DNA of 64,000 nt, from contig NZ_RPOC01000008.1 in assembly GCF_003946915.1 (NCBI RefSeq), positions 62,001 to 126,000 of the forward strand, in the 5' to 3' direction. This stretch comes from Flavobacterium ustbae. GTDB taxonomy: Bacteria; Bacteroidota; Bacteroidia; Flavobacteriales; Flavobacteriaceae. Made by a program: the position numbers and the translations under genes. Under the pieces are notes generated by a model that saw only the letters and a program-made list of their open reading frames with translations, ran no database searches and was not told the DNA's origin. Below are positions 25,007-34,018 of this stretch, piece by piece (the first letter of the stretch is position 1; each line of letters begins with the position of its first letter).

Positions 25007-26329
25007 TTAGTTCTGAGATTTAGCTGAAGGAATGTAATCTAAAATCAATCGCTGATTCGGATTTAAATATTTTTTGGCAACTTCTCTGATTTCTTCTCTT
25101 GTTATAGAGTGATAAATGTCGATTTCGGTATTGATTAGATTGACATCACCATACAGTAAATAATACGAAGCAAGATTCTCTGCAATTCCTTCTACGCTCG
25201 AATTGGCATTTACATAATTGTTGTCGAATTTGTTTTGTAATTTCTGGTAATCTTTTTCAGAAATAAGGTCGGTTTGTATTTTTACAATTTCCTCATCCAT
25301 TTCTTTTAAAATATCGGCAGTCGTGTTTGGAGCCATTGGGAGTCCATAAAGAATATACATTCCGTAATCTTCTTGGCTAAATCCTACCGCGCCAATTTGT
25401 AACGCCATTTTTTTGTCGTCAACTATTTTTTTGTAAAGTTTAGAGCTTTTTCCGTCGCTTAAATAAGACGAAATCAAATCTAAAACTCTTGCATCTCTCG
25501 TTTTCATTGAAGGCGTTCTGTACGAAGCTACAATCATTGGAATCTGAATGTTCGGATCTTCGTAAGTTGCTTTAATGGTCTGAGTGATTGGATCCTCTGT
25601 ATAAGTCTGTTTTTTAACAACTTCTCCTTTAGGAATTGGTCCGAAATATTTCTGAATCCATTCTTTTGTTTTTGTTTTTTCAAAATCTCCAGCTACGACC
25701 AAAACAGCGTTATTTGGAGTATAGAATTTTTTATTAAAAGCTTGGAATTCTTCTAGCGTTGCAGCGTCCAAATCTTTCATGGAGCCAATTGTGGTCCATC
25801 TGTAAGGATGATTTTTGAACATATTCTTCTTAACCTCAGGAAGGATATTTCCGTAAGGCTGATTGTCGTAACGCATTCTTTTTTCTTCTTTTACGACTTC
25901 ATTCTGAGTATCAACTCCAATTTTATTAATAATAGGATGCATCAATCTTTCAGATTCCATCCATAAACCAAGTTCTAAACTGTTTGAAGGAAAAACTTCA
26001 TAATAATAAGTTCGGTCATCAGATGTGTTGGCGTTGTTTACTCCTCCGTTTGCCGTAACGATTTTCATCCATTCGCCACGTTTTATATTTTGAGTTCCTT
26101 CAAATAATAGATGTTCAAAGAAGTGTGCAAATCCGGTTCGGTCTGGACGTTCGTCTTTTGACCCAACATGATACATTACCGAAGTAATTACAACTGGAGC
26201 AGAAGGGTCATTGTGTAAAATGACATGCAGTCCATTGTCTAAATCGTATTCTTCAAAAGCTACTTTTTGGGCATGAGCCACTCCGCCAAGCATTAATGCA
26301 GCACTTAACATCATTATTGATTTTTTCAT
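25007..26329 (-). CDS. M16 family zinc peptidase, catalytic subunit
   Basis: A 440-residue exported zinc peptidase; the signal peptide ends at VAHA-Q. The inverted zinc motif H69-F-F-E-H73 is intact, with a distal glutamate near E149 (VVKEEKR). Two M16 domains span the protein. It would degrade or process peptides in the periplasm together with the non-catalytic subunit encoded 13 bp downstream, as in mitochondrial processing peptidase and bacterial M16B pairs. On its strand a TAnnTTTG box lies about 63 bp before the ATG. The neighbouring rplU is divergent. Confidence 0.9.
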   Translation of the reverse strand: MKKSIMMLSAALMLGGVAHAQKVAFEEYDLDNGLHVILHNDPSAPVVITSVMYHVGSKDERPDRTGFAHFFEHLLFEGTQNIKRGEWMKIVTANGGVNNANTSDDRTYYYEVFPSNSLELGLWMESERLMHPIINKIGVDTQNEVVKEEKRMRYDNQPYGNILPEVKKNMFKNHPYRWTTIGSMKDLDAATLEEFQAFNKKFYTPNNAVLVVAGDFEKTKTKEWIQKYFGPIPKGEVVKKQTYTEDPITQTIKATYEDPNIQIPMIVASYRTPSMKTRDARVLDLISSYLSDGKSSKLYKKIVDDKKMALQIGAVGFSQEDYGMYILYGLPMAPNTTADILKEMDEEIVKIQTDLISEKDYQKLQNKFDNNYVNANSSVEGIAENLASYYLLYGDVNLINTEIDIYHSITREEIREVAKKYLNPNQRLILDYIPSAKSQN

Positions 26330-26391
26330 AAAGATTAATAATTTTAAAATATCAACAAGAGTAGGTCGACAAGAGTTGATTTTGGTTACAT

Positions 26392-26399
26392 CAAAAATA
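26392..26399 (-). promoter_or_regulatory. TAnnTTTG -7 box of the M16 operon
   Basis: Minus-strand TATTTTTG lies 63 bp before the catalytic M16 gene. Confidence 0.5.
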
Positions 26400-26563
26400 G
26401 TTTTTTTAATTATGAATTGTAGATTTGTTTTTAAATAAATGCAGTTTTAACAATCTTTTACTTTAAAATAATTTTATTTATCGTGCGAAACTGCTTGAAA
26501 AACAAGGTTTTTTAAAGTCAAAATATTTTTGCTTTTATAGATTGCACAGTAAATTTTTAGTTG

Positions 26564-26571
26564 TATATTTG
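26564..26571 (+). promoter_or_regulatory. TAnnTTTG -7 box of rplU-rpmA
   Basis: TATATTTG, with a TTG at 26542-26544 spaced 19 bp upstream, gives both parts of the Bacteroidota promoter. It lies 30 bp before the rplU ATG. Confidence 0.65.
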
Positions 26572-26601
26572 CAACCTTAAAAATCAATAAATCAATTTGG
26601 T

Positions 26602-27042
26602 ATGTATGCAATCGTAGAGATAGCAGGGCAACAATTTAAAGTAAGCAAAGACTTAAAGGTTTATGTTCACCGTTTGGCTAACGAAGAAGGTTCAAAAGTT
26701 TCTTTTGATAAAGTTCTTTTATTAGACGATAACGGAAGCGTAACTTTAGGCGCCCCAGCTATAGAAGGTGCTTCAGTAGAAGCTAAAGTGTTACAACACT
26801 TAAAAGGTGATAAAGTTATCGTTTTCAAAAAGAAAAGAAGAAAAGGATACAAAAAAAGAAATGGTCACAGACAATATCTTACACAAATTGTAATTGAAGG
26901 TATTACTGCAGCAGGTGGAACTAAAAAAGCAGCAGCTAAAAAAGCAGTTGTAGCAGAAGAAGCTCCAGCAGCTACTGAAGAGGCTCCAAAAGCAAAAAAA
27001 GCAGCAGCTCCAAAAGCAAAAAAAGAGACTACTAAAGAATAA
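26602..27042 (+). CDS. rplU: 50S ribosomal protein L21 (bL21)
   Basis: Residues 1-105 are a standard bL21 (MYAIVEIAGQQFKVSKD, then FKKKRRKGYKKRNGHRQ and YLTQIVIEGI). It binds 23S rRNA in the large subunit. The remaining roughly 40 residues form an Ala/Lys/Glu-rich extension (KKAAAKKAVV, APKAKKETTKE) of histone H1-like composition. It makes the protein 146 residues rather than the usual 103 or so. Such tails are common in Bacteroidota and their role is unknown. It is followed 24 bp later by rpmA, the universal rplU-rpmA pair. Confidence 0.96.
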   Translation: MYAIVEIAGQQFKVSKDLKVYVHRLANEEGSKVSFDKVLLLDDNGSVTLGAPAIEGASVEAKVLQHLKGDKVIVFKKKRRKGYKKRNGHRQYLTQIVIEGITAAGGTKKAAAKKAVVAEEAPAATEEAPKAKKAAAPKAKKETTKE

Positions 27043-27066
27043 TAACAATATTTAAACTTATACGTC

Positions 27067-27327
27067 ATGGCTCACAAGAAAGGTGTCGGTAGTTCGAAGA
27101 ATGGTAGAGAATCAGAATCAAAACGTCTAGGCGTTAAGATTTATGGTGGTCAAGCTGCTATTGCTGGGAACATCATCGTTAGACAAAGAGGTTCAAAACA
27201 TAATCCAGGTGAAAACGTTTACATCAGTAAAGATCACACACTACACGCAAGAGTAGCTGGAGTTGTTAAGTTCCAAAAGAAAAGAGATAACAAATCTTAT
27301 GTATCTATTATCCCATTTGAGGCATAA
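27067..27327 (+). CDS. rpmA: 50S ribosomal protein L27 (bL27)
   Basis: An 86-residue bL27 beginning [20 protein letters not shown], the conserved N-terminal arm that reaches the peptidyl transferase centre. There is no cleavable N-terminal extension of the Firmicute type. It is second in the rplU operon and is followed by a strong terminator at 27351-27382. Confidence 0.97.
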
Positions 27328-27350
27328 TAATTCATAGATTACTTTTTATA

Positions 27351-27382
27351 AAAAACCCGTTCAGAAATGAACGGGTTTTTTG
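27351..27382 (+). terminator. rho-independent terminator of rplU-rpmA
   Basis: AAAAACCCGTTCA / TGAACGGGTTTTTT with a short loop, followed by a T tract, 23 bp after the rpmA stop. Confidence 0.9.
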
Positions 27383-27534
27383 TTTTTGTTTTTTTTACCA
27401 TATAAGGGATTTAAGAAAATTTAAGCTTTTTTTCTCTATCCAAACAAAATCATGCTTTCAGCTTTTATTTGTAGAAGATAAATATCAAGTCCTTTGACTT
27501 CGCTAAAGGAGAATTAGAATTTATATTTAATTCA

Positions 27535-27660
27535 AACATAGCCCACGGTTTCAACCGTGGGAAACGTATTTACGAAAACGTATTTACGAAAACGTATTTT
27601 AGAAAATGTATGTTGCTAATTGACGATTGCGTCCCCACGGTTGAAACCGTGGGCTATGTT
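27535..27660. repeat. REPIN/MITE-like element with 27-bp inverted ends
   Basis: The ends 27535-27561 and 27634-27660 are perfect reverse complements, and each is itself a palindrome around CCCACGGTTTCAACCGTGGG. Between them lie three tandem 14-bp units AAACGTATTTACGA (27562-27603, the third with two changes) and a decayed fourth. It contains no gene. The nested palindromes point to a small non-autonomous mobile element. Confidence 0.8.
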
Positions 27661-27702
27661 CAAATGCAATGAATATATGATTAGACATTTAAAATCTAAA
27701 AA

Positions 27703-27737
27703 AACCTTTGTAAAAGCCTAAAACTTTGACAAAGGTT
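27703..27737 (-). terminator. terminator of the AsmA-like gene
   Basis: AACCTTTGT and ACAAAGGTT pair across a 17-nt loop; on the minus strand a T run follows. It lies 42 bp past the AsmA stop codon. Confidence 0.6.
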
Positions 27738-27778
27738 GATGTATTGTAATTAGAATTGGAATTTGGAATTTTTCAAAT

Positions 27779-30535
27779 CTATTCCTCCGTGTCTTTTGTT
27801 TCCTCCAGATCCTCCGTTTTTCTTCCTACTTTTACTTTAGGATTGTCCTGAGTTCCGGTTACAGTTAGCGGAATTCCGAAAATGCCGAAAGGAGGCAATC
27901 CTAAACGCATTTTTAAGTTCAATCTGCCGTCTAGGCTTGATGTTCCTTCAATTCTTGGTCTGAAACCTGCAAACTTAAATTTAAAGCGTTCTACTGTAAC
28001 GATATTATTTTTAACGGTTGTTTTAATATCTACTTTCGAAAGATCCGGATTTTTCATCGACTCCGAATTCGTCTGTTTGCTTACCGCATTAAACATTTTT
28101 AAACCGCGAACTTTTACATCTTTTACAGAAAGTGTTCCGCCGCCCGAAAGTGAAGGATAAACAGGATCCATGTTTTTATTTAAACGGCCTTTCAGTTGAT
28201 AGTCTAAAGAAACGATTCCCTGAGCTTTTTCTGCTGCACTGGCCATTTTTCTGAAAACTTCAATTTCATTATACGCTTTTTTGATATCAAAATCGGTGGC
28301 TTTTATCGCATAATCAAAGTTCGCTTTTTGTGGCGTTACGGCTTGGTAATTGGCGTTCATTGAGACTTTGCATCCAATTAAATTAAATCCAGTATTCTGC
28401 ATCGTTAATTTACCATTTTTCATAGTTAAATGTCCTGTTGCATTTTGAAGGTTTAATTTGTCAAAATTTACTTTTTGAGCATTTGCCAATAATTGTAAGT
28501 TTAAATTGTTTGGAATAATGATTACACCTGTTTGGGCATTTTCAGATTGTTTTGTTTCTGTAGTAGAAGTCTGTTTTACAGATGCATTTGGATCTACCTC
28601 TGACATGAACTCATCAACATTAATGTATCGCGAAGTCACTTTAAAAGAGCCTTTTAAAACGCTTGTATTGGTGCTGACATAATTAAAAACATTCTGCAAA
28701 TAACCATTCATCTTAAAATCGGATTGTCCGTAAGCAGCTAAGAAGTTGTTGAAAGACATCTTATCCTGATTAATTTTGAATATTCCTTCTTTGATAATGA
28801 ATTTCTTTGGAAGATATTCAGAAGCAATTCCGATGTTTCTTAGTTCAAGCGTTCCTTTGTTGTTTAATTTGCTGTAATTTCCTTTTTCAGCGTCGCTTTG
28901 TTTTCCTTTCAAAGATAAATCTGCTTTTACAAAACCATCTAGATCAAGACCTTTTTGAGAGAAGACTTTGTAAATTCTGCTCACATCCAATTCGCCTTTG
29001 GCTTTAATGTCATAATTTAGATCGTCAAAATTGCTTAAATCAGCTTGTACAAACACGGGTTTTCCTTCAAAAGTAAATTGTGTTGGATGTAAGTTTACTT
29101 TCAGATCTTCAAAAGTTCCTTTTTGGTTTTCAATTTTAGATTTAATCGTAATGTTTGTAATTGGATTTGGATAATAAGGTGTTTTTAAATAACCGTTATC
29201 CAAATTAATGGTTCCGTTTGTAACGGGAAAGCGTTTGTTTTTCTGATCAAATACTCCGTTTGCTTTTACGTCCCCCGCCAAAGCTCCTTTTAGTTCAATA
29301 TCAGGAATTCCAAGCGCTTTAGTTAGTTTTTCAAGATCGATTTTGGCTTTAAAATCGGCATTAATATCTGGTGTATTGATTCCTTTAATTAAAAACTTAG
29401 ATTTTAAATAATCCTGATTAATGTTTAAAGAAAGATTTTTAGCATCGACAATAACTAAATCCGGATTTAAAGACGGAACCGTTGTTTTGATGTCTAAATT
29501 TAAGTTTGAAACAGGAAATGCACTTTTGTTATAATTGACAAATCCGTCGTTTAATTTTACATCCAAATTCAAATCTGGAGCAATATTTTCTGATGTAATA
29601 TATTTTCCTTTTAAAGTAAGCAGTAGGCTAGTATTTCCCTGCAATTCTGTTTTAGAAAGCCAAGTAATATATTTTGGAGGAAAAGCCGTAAAGACATCGT
29701 AAAGTTTGCTATTGTCAGATTTAATAACAAAATCCATATTATAGCCATCCTTCAAAATGTCAAATTTTCCTTTAAAGTCAACTAAAAGCTGATTGATTTT
29801 TAAGTTGTTTTGCTGAAAAAAGAAAGAAAGCGAGTTGATGTTTACTTTTGTAATCAAATCCGCATCAATCTTTTTGTTCATTAAATACGGCTCATCTTCG
29901 TAAACAATATTTAATTTTTCGATTTTTGCTTTAGAAGACAAATCAAAAACAGCTTTGTTTAAATCTCCTTTTCCTAAATAATTAAATCCGTACGCATCAA
30001 AATGGACTTTAGTTGATTTGTCATCATAAATAATTTTGCTATTTAAGATTTCAATTCGTTCGAGTTTTAATGCAGTATCAGAACTATCTTTAGTTTTAGA
30101 GGCCTGTTCTTGGGATTTGTAAATGTTGTAATTCGCTTCTCCGTTCGGATTCACTTTTACGTTTATAAAAGAATCTGATAAATAAATCTGATCTATTTTT
30201 ACCGACTTGCTAAAAATAAGACTCGCCACATTTATTCCAAAAGAAACCTCTTTTGCAGTAATGAATTTTTCGTTTTTGTATGGTGCCGAACCGTTCAGAC
30301 TTAAATTGTCTAAAGTTAAAGTTAGAGAAGGAAAGTGGCGGAAAAAGGAAACAGAAACATCAGAGTAGTTCAATTCTGCGCTTAATCTTTCGTTGGCTGT
30401 TTCCTTTATTTGCTCTTTAATTTGATCCTCAAATACGATAGGCGTTAAAAATAATAATCCTAAAATAACCGCGAAAGTTATTCCGAAATACTTCGCAATT
30501 TTAAAAACGATTGATCTGGATTTACTCTTCTGCAT
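27779..30535 (-). CDS. AsmA family envelope protein
   Basis: A 918-residue protein with a single N-terminal membrane anchor (about 13-33, FGITFAVILGLLFLTPIVF) and a long periplasmic beta-rich body. AsmA N-terminal features occur near residues 35-180 (SVSFFRHFPSLTLTLDNLSL). The AsmA-like C-terminal domain ends at about 890 (LNLKMRLGLPPFGIFGIPL, TGTQDNPKVKVGRK). Proteins of this group are thought to bridge inner and outer membrane and move phospholipids; that role is inferred by family. The C-terminus is acidic (EETKDTEE). The gene stands alone between the REPIN element and miaE on the same strand. Confidence 0.85.
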   Translation of the reverse strand: MQKSKSRSIVFKIAKYFGITFAVILGLLFLTPIVFEDQIKEQIKETANERLSAELNYSDVSVSFFRHFPSLTLTLDNLSLNGSAPYKNEKFITAKEVSFGINVASLIFSKSVKIDQIYLSDSFINVKVNPNGEANYNIYKSQEQASKTKDSSDTALKLERIEILNSKIIYDDKSTKVHFDAYGFNYLGKGDLNKAVFDLSSKAKIEKLNIVYEDEPYLMNKKIDADLITKVNINSLSFFFQQNNLKINQLLVDFKGKFDILKDGYNMDFVIKSDNSKLYDVFTAFPPKYITWLSKTELQGNTSLLLTLKGKYITSENIAPDLNLDVKLNDGFVNYNKSAFPVSNLNLDIKTTVPSLNPDLVIVDAKNLSLNINQDYLKSKFLIKGINTPDINADFKAKIDLEKLTKALGIPDIELKGALAGDVKANGVFDQKNKRFPVTNGTINLDNGYLKTPYYPNPITNITIKSKIENQKGTFEDLKVNLHPTQFTFEGKPVFVQADLSNFDDLNYDIKAKGELDVSRIYKVFSQKGLDLDGFVKADLSLKGKQSDAEKGNYSKLNNKGTLELRNIGIASEYLPKKFIIKEGIFKINQDKMSFNNFLAAYGQSDFKMNGYLQNVFNYVSTNTSVLKGSFKVTSRYINVDEFMSEVDPNASVKQTSTTETKQSENAQTGVIIIPNNLNLQLLANAQKVNFDKLNLQNATGHLTMKNGKLTMQNTGFNLIGCKVSMNANYQAVTPQKANFDYAIKATDFDIKKAYNEIEVFRKMASAAEKAQGIVSLDYQLKGRLNKNMDPVYPSLSGGGTLSVKDVKVRGLKMFNAVSKQTNSESMKNPDLSKVDIKTTVKNNIVTVERFKFKFAGFRPRIEGTSSLDGRLNLKMRLGLPPFGIFGIPLTVTGTQDNPKVKVGRKTEDLEETKDTEE

Positions 30536-30585
30536 AGCGAATTGTGGTATTTAAATATAAAATAGAGTCAAAAAAAGAGCGTAAT

Positions 30586-31167
30586 TTATCCGTGAACGGT
30601 TTCTTTTTTACCATAATTGGTAATAATAGAACCTTCATATTCGATCCATTCTTTCCAGCGTTTATCGATGTCAATGTTGTCTTGATATTTTCTGGCAAAT
30701 CCTAAAAAAGTAGTATAGTGTCCGGCTTCAGAAATCATTAAATCACGGTAGAATTTTGCTAATTCTTCATCTTTAATATTTTCAGATAGCACTTTAAAAC
30801 GCTCACAGCTTCTAGCTTCGATCATTGCCGAAAACAATAATCTGTCGCAAAGTGCGTCTTTTCTGCTGCCGTCTTTTTTCATGAATTTAAAAAGTTCATT
30901 CACATAATGATCTTTTCTTTCACGTCCTAAAGTAAGTCCGCGTTGTTTGATTATGTTGTGAACCATTTGAAAATGTTCCAATTCTTCTCTTGCAATTTCC
31001 AGCATTTCGGTTACTAATTCCTCTATTTCAGAATTATATGTCACGATGCTAATGGCGTTTGAAGCTGCTTTTTGCTCGCACCATGCGTGATCAGTTAAAA
31101 TTTCTTCGATATTCGATTCGACGATATTTACCCAGCGCGGGTCTGTAGCTAATTTTAATCCCAACAT
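30586..31167 (-). CDS. miaE: tRNA-(ms2io6A)-hydroxylase-like protein
   Basis: A 193-residue ferritin-like di-iron protein matching MiaE, which hydroxylates the isoprenyl group on A37 of tRNAs reading UNN codons. Iron ligands are visible in the EELEHFQMVH helix, the SAMIEARSCERF helix and EAGHYTTF near the end. The length agrees with the family. A TAnnTTTG box lies about 22 bp upstream. It is divergent from a glycosyltransferase gene. The name rests on family similarity; substrate use in this genus is not known to me. Confidence 0.87.
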   Translation of the reverse strand: MLGLKLATDPRWVNIVESNIEEILTDHAWCEQKAASNAISIVTYNSEIEELVTEMLEIAREELEHFQMVHNIIKQRGLTLGRERKDHYVNELFKFMKKDGSRKDALCDRLLFSAMIEARSCERFKVLSENIKDEELAKFYRDLMISEAGHYTTFLGFARKYQDNIDIDKRWKEWIEYEGSIITNYGKKETVHG

Positions 31168-31189
31168 AATTTCTAAGAATTTAGTTTTG

Positions 31190-31197
31190 CAAAATTA
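31190..31197 (-). promoter_or_regulatory. TAnnTTTG -7 box of miaE
   Basis: Minus-strand TAATTTTG lies 22 bp upstream of the miaE ATG. Confidence 0.5.
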
Positions 31198-31265
31198 GTG
31201 TTTTTTTACAACCGAAAGTCAGGAAAAATGGTGCAAAAACGTTCAAAAATGTATTATTTTGTAAA

Positions 31266-32525
31266 ATGAAACCAATTAAAATGGAACAGTCCAAAAAACT
31301 TTTGATTATTGGCTTTGTCTGGCCAGAGCCAAAGTCTTCTGCAGCAGGCGGTAGAATGATGCAATTGATTTCGATTTTCGCAGCAAACGGATTCGAAATT
31401 ACTTTTGCAAGCGCTGCGCTGGATAGTGATTTTATGGTTGATTTGTCTGAATTTGGAGTGGCAAAAATGAATATTGAACTCAATGCTTGTTCGTTTGATG
31501 ATTTTGTTTCAGAATTTAATCCAGATGTGGTTTTATTTGATCGTTTCATGATTGAAGAACAATTTGGGTGGCGCGTGATTGAAAAATGCCCAAAAGCAAT
31601 CCGAATTTTGGATACCGAAGATTTGCATTGTTTGAGAACAGCAAGGCAAAAAGCTTTTAAAGAAAATCGTACTTTCGAAATTCAGGATTTATTGTCAGAA
31701 GAAGTTGCAAAAAGAGAAATTGCTAGTATCTTAAGATGCGATTTGTCTCTAATTATTTCTGATTTTGAAATGAATATTCTAAAAGATGTTTTTAAAATAA
31801 ATCAGGAAATACTTTTTTATCTTCCCTTTTTGGTTGATGAAATGAATTACGAAAACCTTCTGCAACTACCTTCTTTTGAAAATCGTAAAAATTTTGTTTT
31901 CATTGGGAATTTTCTTCATGAACCCAATTGGAATACCGTTCAATATTTAAAAGAAGCTATTTGGCCTTTTATAAAAAAAGATTTTCCAGAAGCCATTTTG
32001 GAAGTTTACGGAGCTTATCCTTCGCAAAAAGTATTGCAGTTGCATCAGCCTAAAAATGGTTTTTATATCATGGGAAGGGCAGAAGACGCCAATGAAATTG
32101 TGAAAAAAACTAGAGTTGTTTTGGCGCCAATTCGTTTTGGAGCCGGTTTAAAAGGCAAATTATTAGAAGCCATGCAATGCGGAACGCCGAGTGTGACAAC
32201 TTCTATTGGTTCTGAAGCCATGCACGCTAATTTATTTTGGAATGGTTTTATCGAAGATAATCCAGTAGAATTTGCTAAAAAAGCTATTACGCTTTATAAA
32301 GATGAAAATCTTTGGAGAAAATCTCAAAAAAACGGAATCGAAATTATTAATAAATGTTATCAAAAAAGTGCTTATTCTGAGCAATTGCTTTCATTGGTAA
32401 ATTCACTTTTAGCAGATTCCGAAAGTCATCGTCTTCATAATTTTATGGGGAATCTGCTGCAGCATCATGCCTATAAAAGCACCATGTACATGTCTAAATG
32501 GATTGAGGCTAAGAATAAAAATTAA
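31266..32525 (+). CDS. GT4-type glycosyltransferase
   Basis: A 419-residue protein with two Rossmann-like halves and no membrane segment. The N-terminal half starts LLIIGFVWPEPKSSAAGGRMMQL, a loop typical of GT-B enzymes. The C-terminal half has VFIGNFLHEPNWNTV, ILEVYGAYPS and RFGAGLKGKLLEAMQCGTPSV, the nucleotide-sugar binding GxGxK...E pattern of GT4. Donor and acceptor cannot be told. Either ATG 31266 or ATG 31281 could be the start. It stands alone and overlaps the convergent AraC gene by 4 bp at the stop codons. Confidence 0.8.
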   Translation: MKPIKMEQSKKLLIIGFVWPEPKSSAAGGRMMQLISIFAANGFEITFASAALDSDFMVDLSEFGVAKMNIELNACSFDDFVSEFNPDVVLFDRFMIEEQFGWRVIEKCPKAIRILDTEDLHCLRTARQKAFKENRTFEIQDLLSEEVAKREIASILRCDLSLIISDFEMNILKDVFKINQEILFYLPFLVDEMNYENLLQLPSFENRKNFVFIGNFLHEPNWNTVQYLKEAIWPFIKKDFPEAILEVYGAYPSQKVLQLHQPKNGFYIMGRAEDANEIVKKTRVVLAPIRFGAGLKGKLLEAMQCGTPSVTTSIGSEAMHANLFWNGFIEDNPVEFAKKAITLYKDENLWRKSQKNGIEIINKCYQKSAYSEQLLSLVNSLLADSESHRLHNFMGNLLQHHAYKSTMYMSKWIEAKNKN

Positions 32526-33409
32526 GCGTCCATTTTTCCGAATCCTACCGTTTCGCGATAGATTTGCGGAGAAACATCGGCATTGGTTTTAAAGAAACGG
32601 CTAAAATAATGTTCGTCATCGTAGCCCAATTCGTAAGCGATTTCTTTTACGGTTTTACTGGTTAAGTATAATTCTCTTTTAGCTTCAATAATAATTCTTT
32701 CCGAAATTAAATTGGTCAGTGTTTTATTGAAATAATTCTTAGCTAACTTGGCCAATGCTTTTGGAGAAATATTTAATAAATCGGCATAATTTGCGGCAGA
32801 ATGTTTTGTTTTGAAATTCAGTTCAATAGCATCTTTCAAGTTTTGAAGAATAACTGGTTCTTTAGAATCGGGAACTGATTTCATTTCTTCTAACTGTTCG
32901 GTTTTTAGACGAGAAGCTGTAATCAAGAAAATCTTTAAATACGAAATAAGCAGTTCATATTGTGCCAATTCTGCATTTTGGATCTCTGCTTTCATTTGGT
33001 CGATAACCATATTGAAAGTCAGTGCAGTTTGTTCTGTAACCTTTACATAAGGCGGCTGATAGATATTGTTGAATAAAACACCGTTGCACGAAACTTCTTT
33101 TTGATGCATGTGGATGCAATAGAAATCGGAGTGAAAATGAATCGCAATTCCTTCAATCGGTTCGTTTACACAAAGCATAAAAGGCTGATACGGAGAAAAG
33201 GCGAGAAGTGAGTTTTCTTCAAAATGATGTTCTGCAAAATCGGCTTTTACTTTGCCTTTTCCTTTGGTTACCCAAATTAGAGAGTAATAATTATTTCGCT
33301 GCAAATAATCAAAATGGCTGTTGTCGTCAAACGTAAGAATTTTGAAAGCCAAATTCCCATTTTGCGGATTTATTAAAGTGAAAACATTCTGTGAACTCAT
33401 AAGTTTCAT
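32522..33409 (-). CDS. AraC family transcriptional regulator
   Basis: A 295-residue one-component regulator. A cupin-like N-terminal ligand domain (about 20-120) precedes a C-terminal double helix-turn-helix of AraC type. The second helix-turn-helix has VKEIAYELGYDDEHYFSRFFKTNADVSP-like features, here VKEIAYELGY and YFSRFFKTNADVSPQ. The ligand is unknown. The CMD/AhpD-like gene lies 78 bp upstream on the same strand. A 16-bp perfect hairpin (33420-33458) sits between them, immediately in front of the AraC start, and could be an operator or attenuator. Confidence 0.88.
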   Translation of the reverse strand: MKLMSSQNVFTLINPQNGNLAFKILTFDDNSHFDYLQRNNYYSLIWVTKGKGKVKADFAEHHFEENSLLAFSPYQPFMLCVNEPIEGIAIHFHSDFYCIHMHQKEVSCNGVLFNNIYQPPYVKVTEQTALTFNMVIDQMKAEIQNAELAQYELLISYLKIFLITASRLKTEQLEEMKSVPDSKEPVILQNLKDAIELNFKTKHSAANYADLLNISPKALAKLAKNYFNKTLTNLISERIIIEAKRELYLTSKTVKEIAYELGYDDEHYFSRFFKTNADVSPQIYRETVGFGKMDA

Positions 33410-33419
33410 TTTTGGAAAT

Positions 33420-33458
33420 ATAAAGATAGCTATGAAATAAACTCATAGCTATCTTTAT
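33420..33458. repeat. 16-bp perfect inverted repeat upstream of araC-type gene
   Basis: ATAAAGATAGCTATGA and TCATAGCTATCTTTAT flank a 7-nt spacer. There is no T tract on the minus strand, so it is more likely a regulatory or RNA structure than a simple terminator. Confidence 0.6.
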
Positions 33459-33487
33459 ACATTGTTTTTTGCTATTGAAAGATTGGC

Positions 33488-34018
33488 TTATACTGTTGGA
33501 AAATCAATTTCAGTATTTGCGAGATTGTTGAAGTAGTTGGTTAGAACATTCAACGCTGTATGTGCCACAGTTTCGGCAATTTCAGCATCAGATACGCCTG
33601 CATTTTTTGCTTTGTTTACATCTTCATCGTTTACCAAACCATTTTTACTGATTAAGGTTTTAGCCAATTGTAAAATCGCTTCTGTTTTAGCATCTGTAGA
33701 ATTTCCTGTTCTAGCTGCGTGTAAAACTGCTGGATCAGCTTTTACCAATTTTTCACCGATAAAAGTGTGCGCTGCTAAACAGTAATCACAAGAGTTACTT
33801 TCTGAAACTGCCAAAGCAATTAATTCACCTGTTTTAGCGCTTAATTTTCCATGGCTCAAAGCGCCGCTTAATCCTAAATAGCCTTCCAAAACCGCTGGAG
33901 AATTTCCCATTGTTCTCATCATGTTCGGAACAACGCCTAATTTTGCTTGTACTGCGTTGAATAAATCTTTAGTTTTTCCTGTTACTTCTTCTGGGTTTAA
34001 TGCTGTTAATCGTGTCAT
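33488..34018 (-). CDS. carboxymuconolactone decarboxylase family (AhpD-like) protein
   Basis: A 176-residue all-helical protein with the redox motif C77-D-Y-C80-x3-H84 of AhpD-like CMD proteins. These are often peroxidase-related or thiol-disulfide reductases. There is no signal peptide. Its ATG has no clear TAnnTTTG box that I can see. It lies upstream of an AraC regulator on the same strand, which may respond to the same stress. True decarboxylase activity is unlikely given the CxxC motif. Confidence 0.85.
   Translation of the reverse strand: MTRLTALNPEEVTGKTKDLFNAVQAKLGVVPNMMRTMGNSPAVLEGYLGLSGALSHGKLSAKTGELIALAVSESNSCDYCLAAHTFIGEKLVKADPAVLHAARTGNSTDAKTEAILQLAKTLISKNGLVNDEDVNKAKNAGVSDAEIAETVAHTALNVLTNYFNNLANTEIDFPTV

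Noticed and set aside
26667..27068. Minus-strand frames opposite rplU
   Set aside because: Their Cys/Phe/Ser- or Ala/Phe-rich products are reverse translations of the Ala/Lys codon repeats of the L21 tail.
27562..27617. Tandem 14-bp units as a CRISPR-like array
   Set aside because: The units are contiguous without spacers and lie inside an inverted-repeat element; no cas genes are near.
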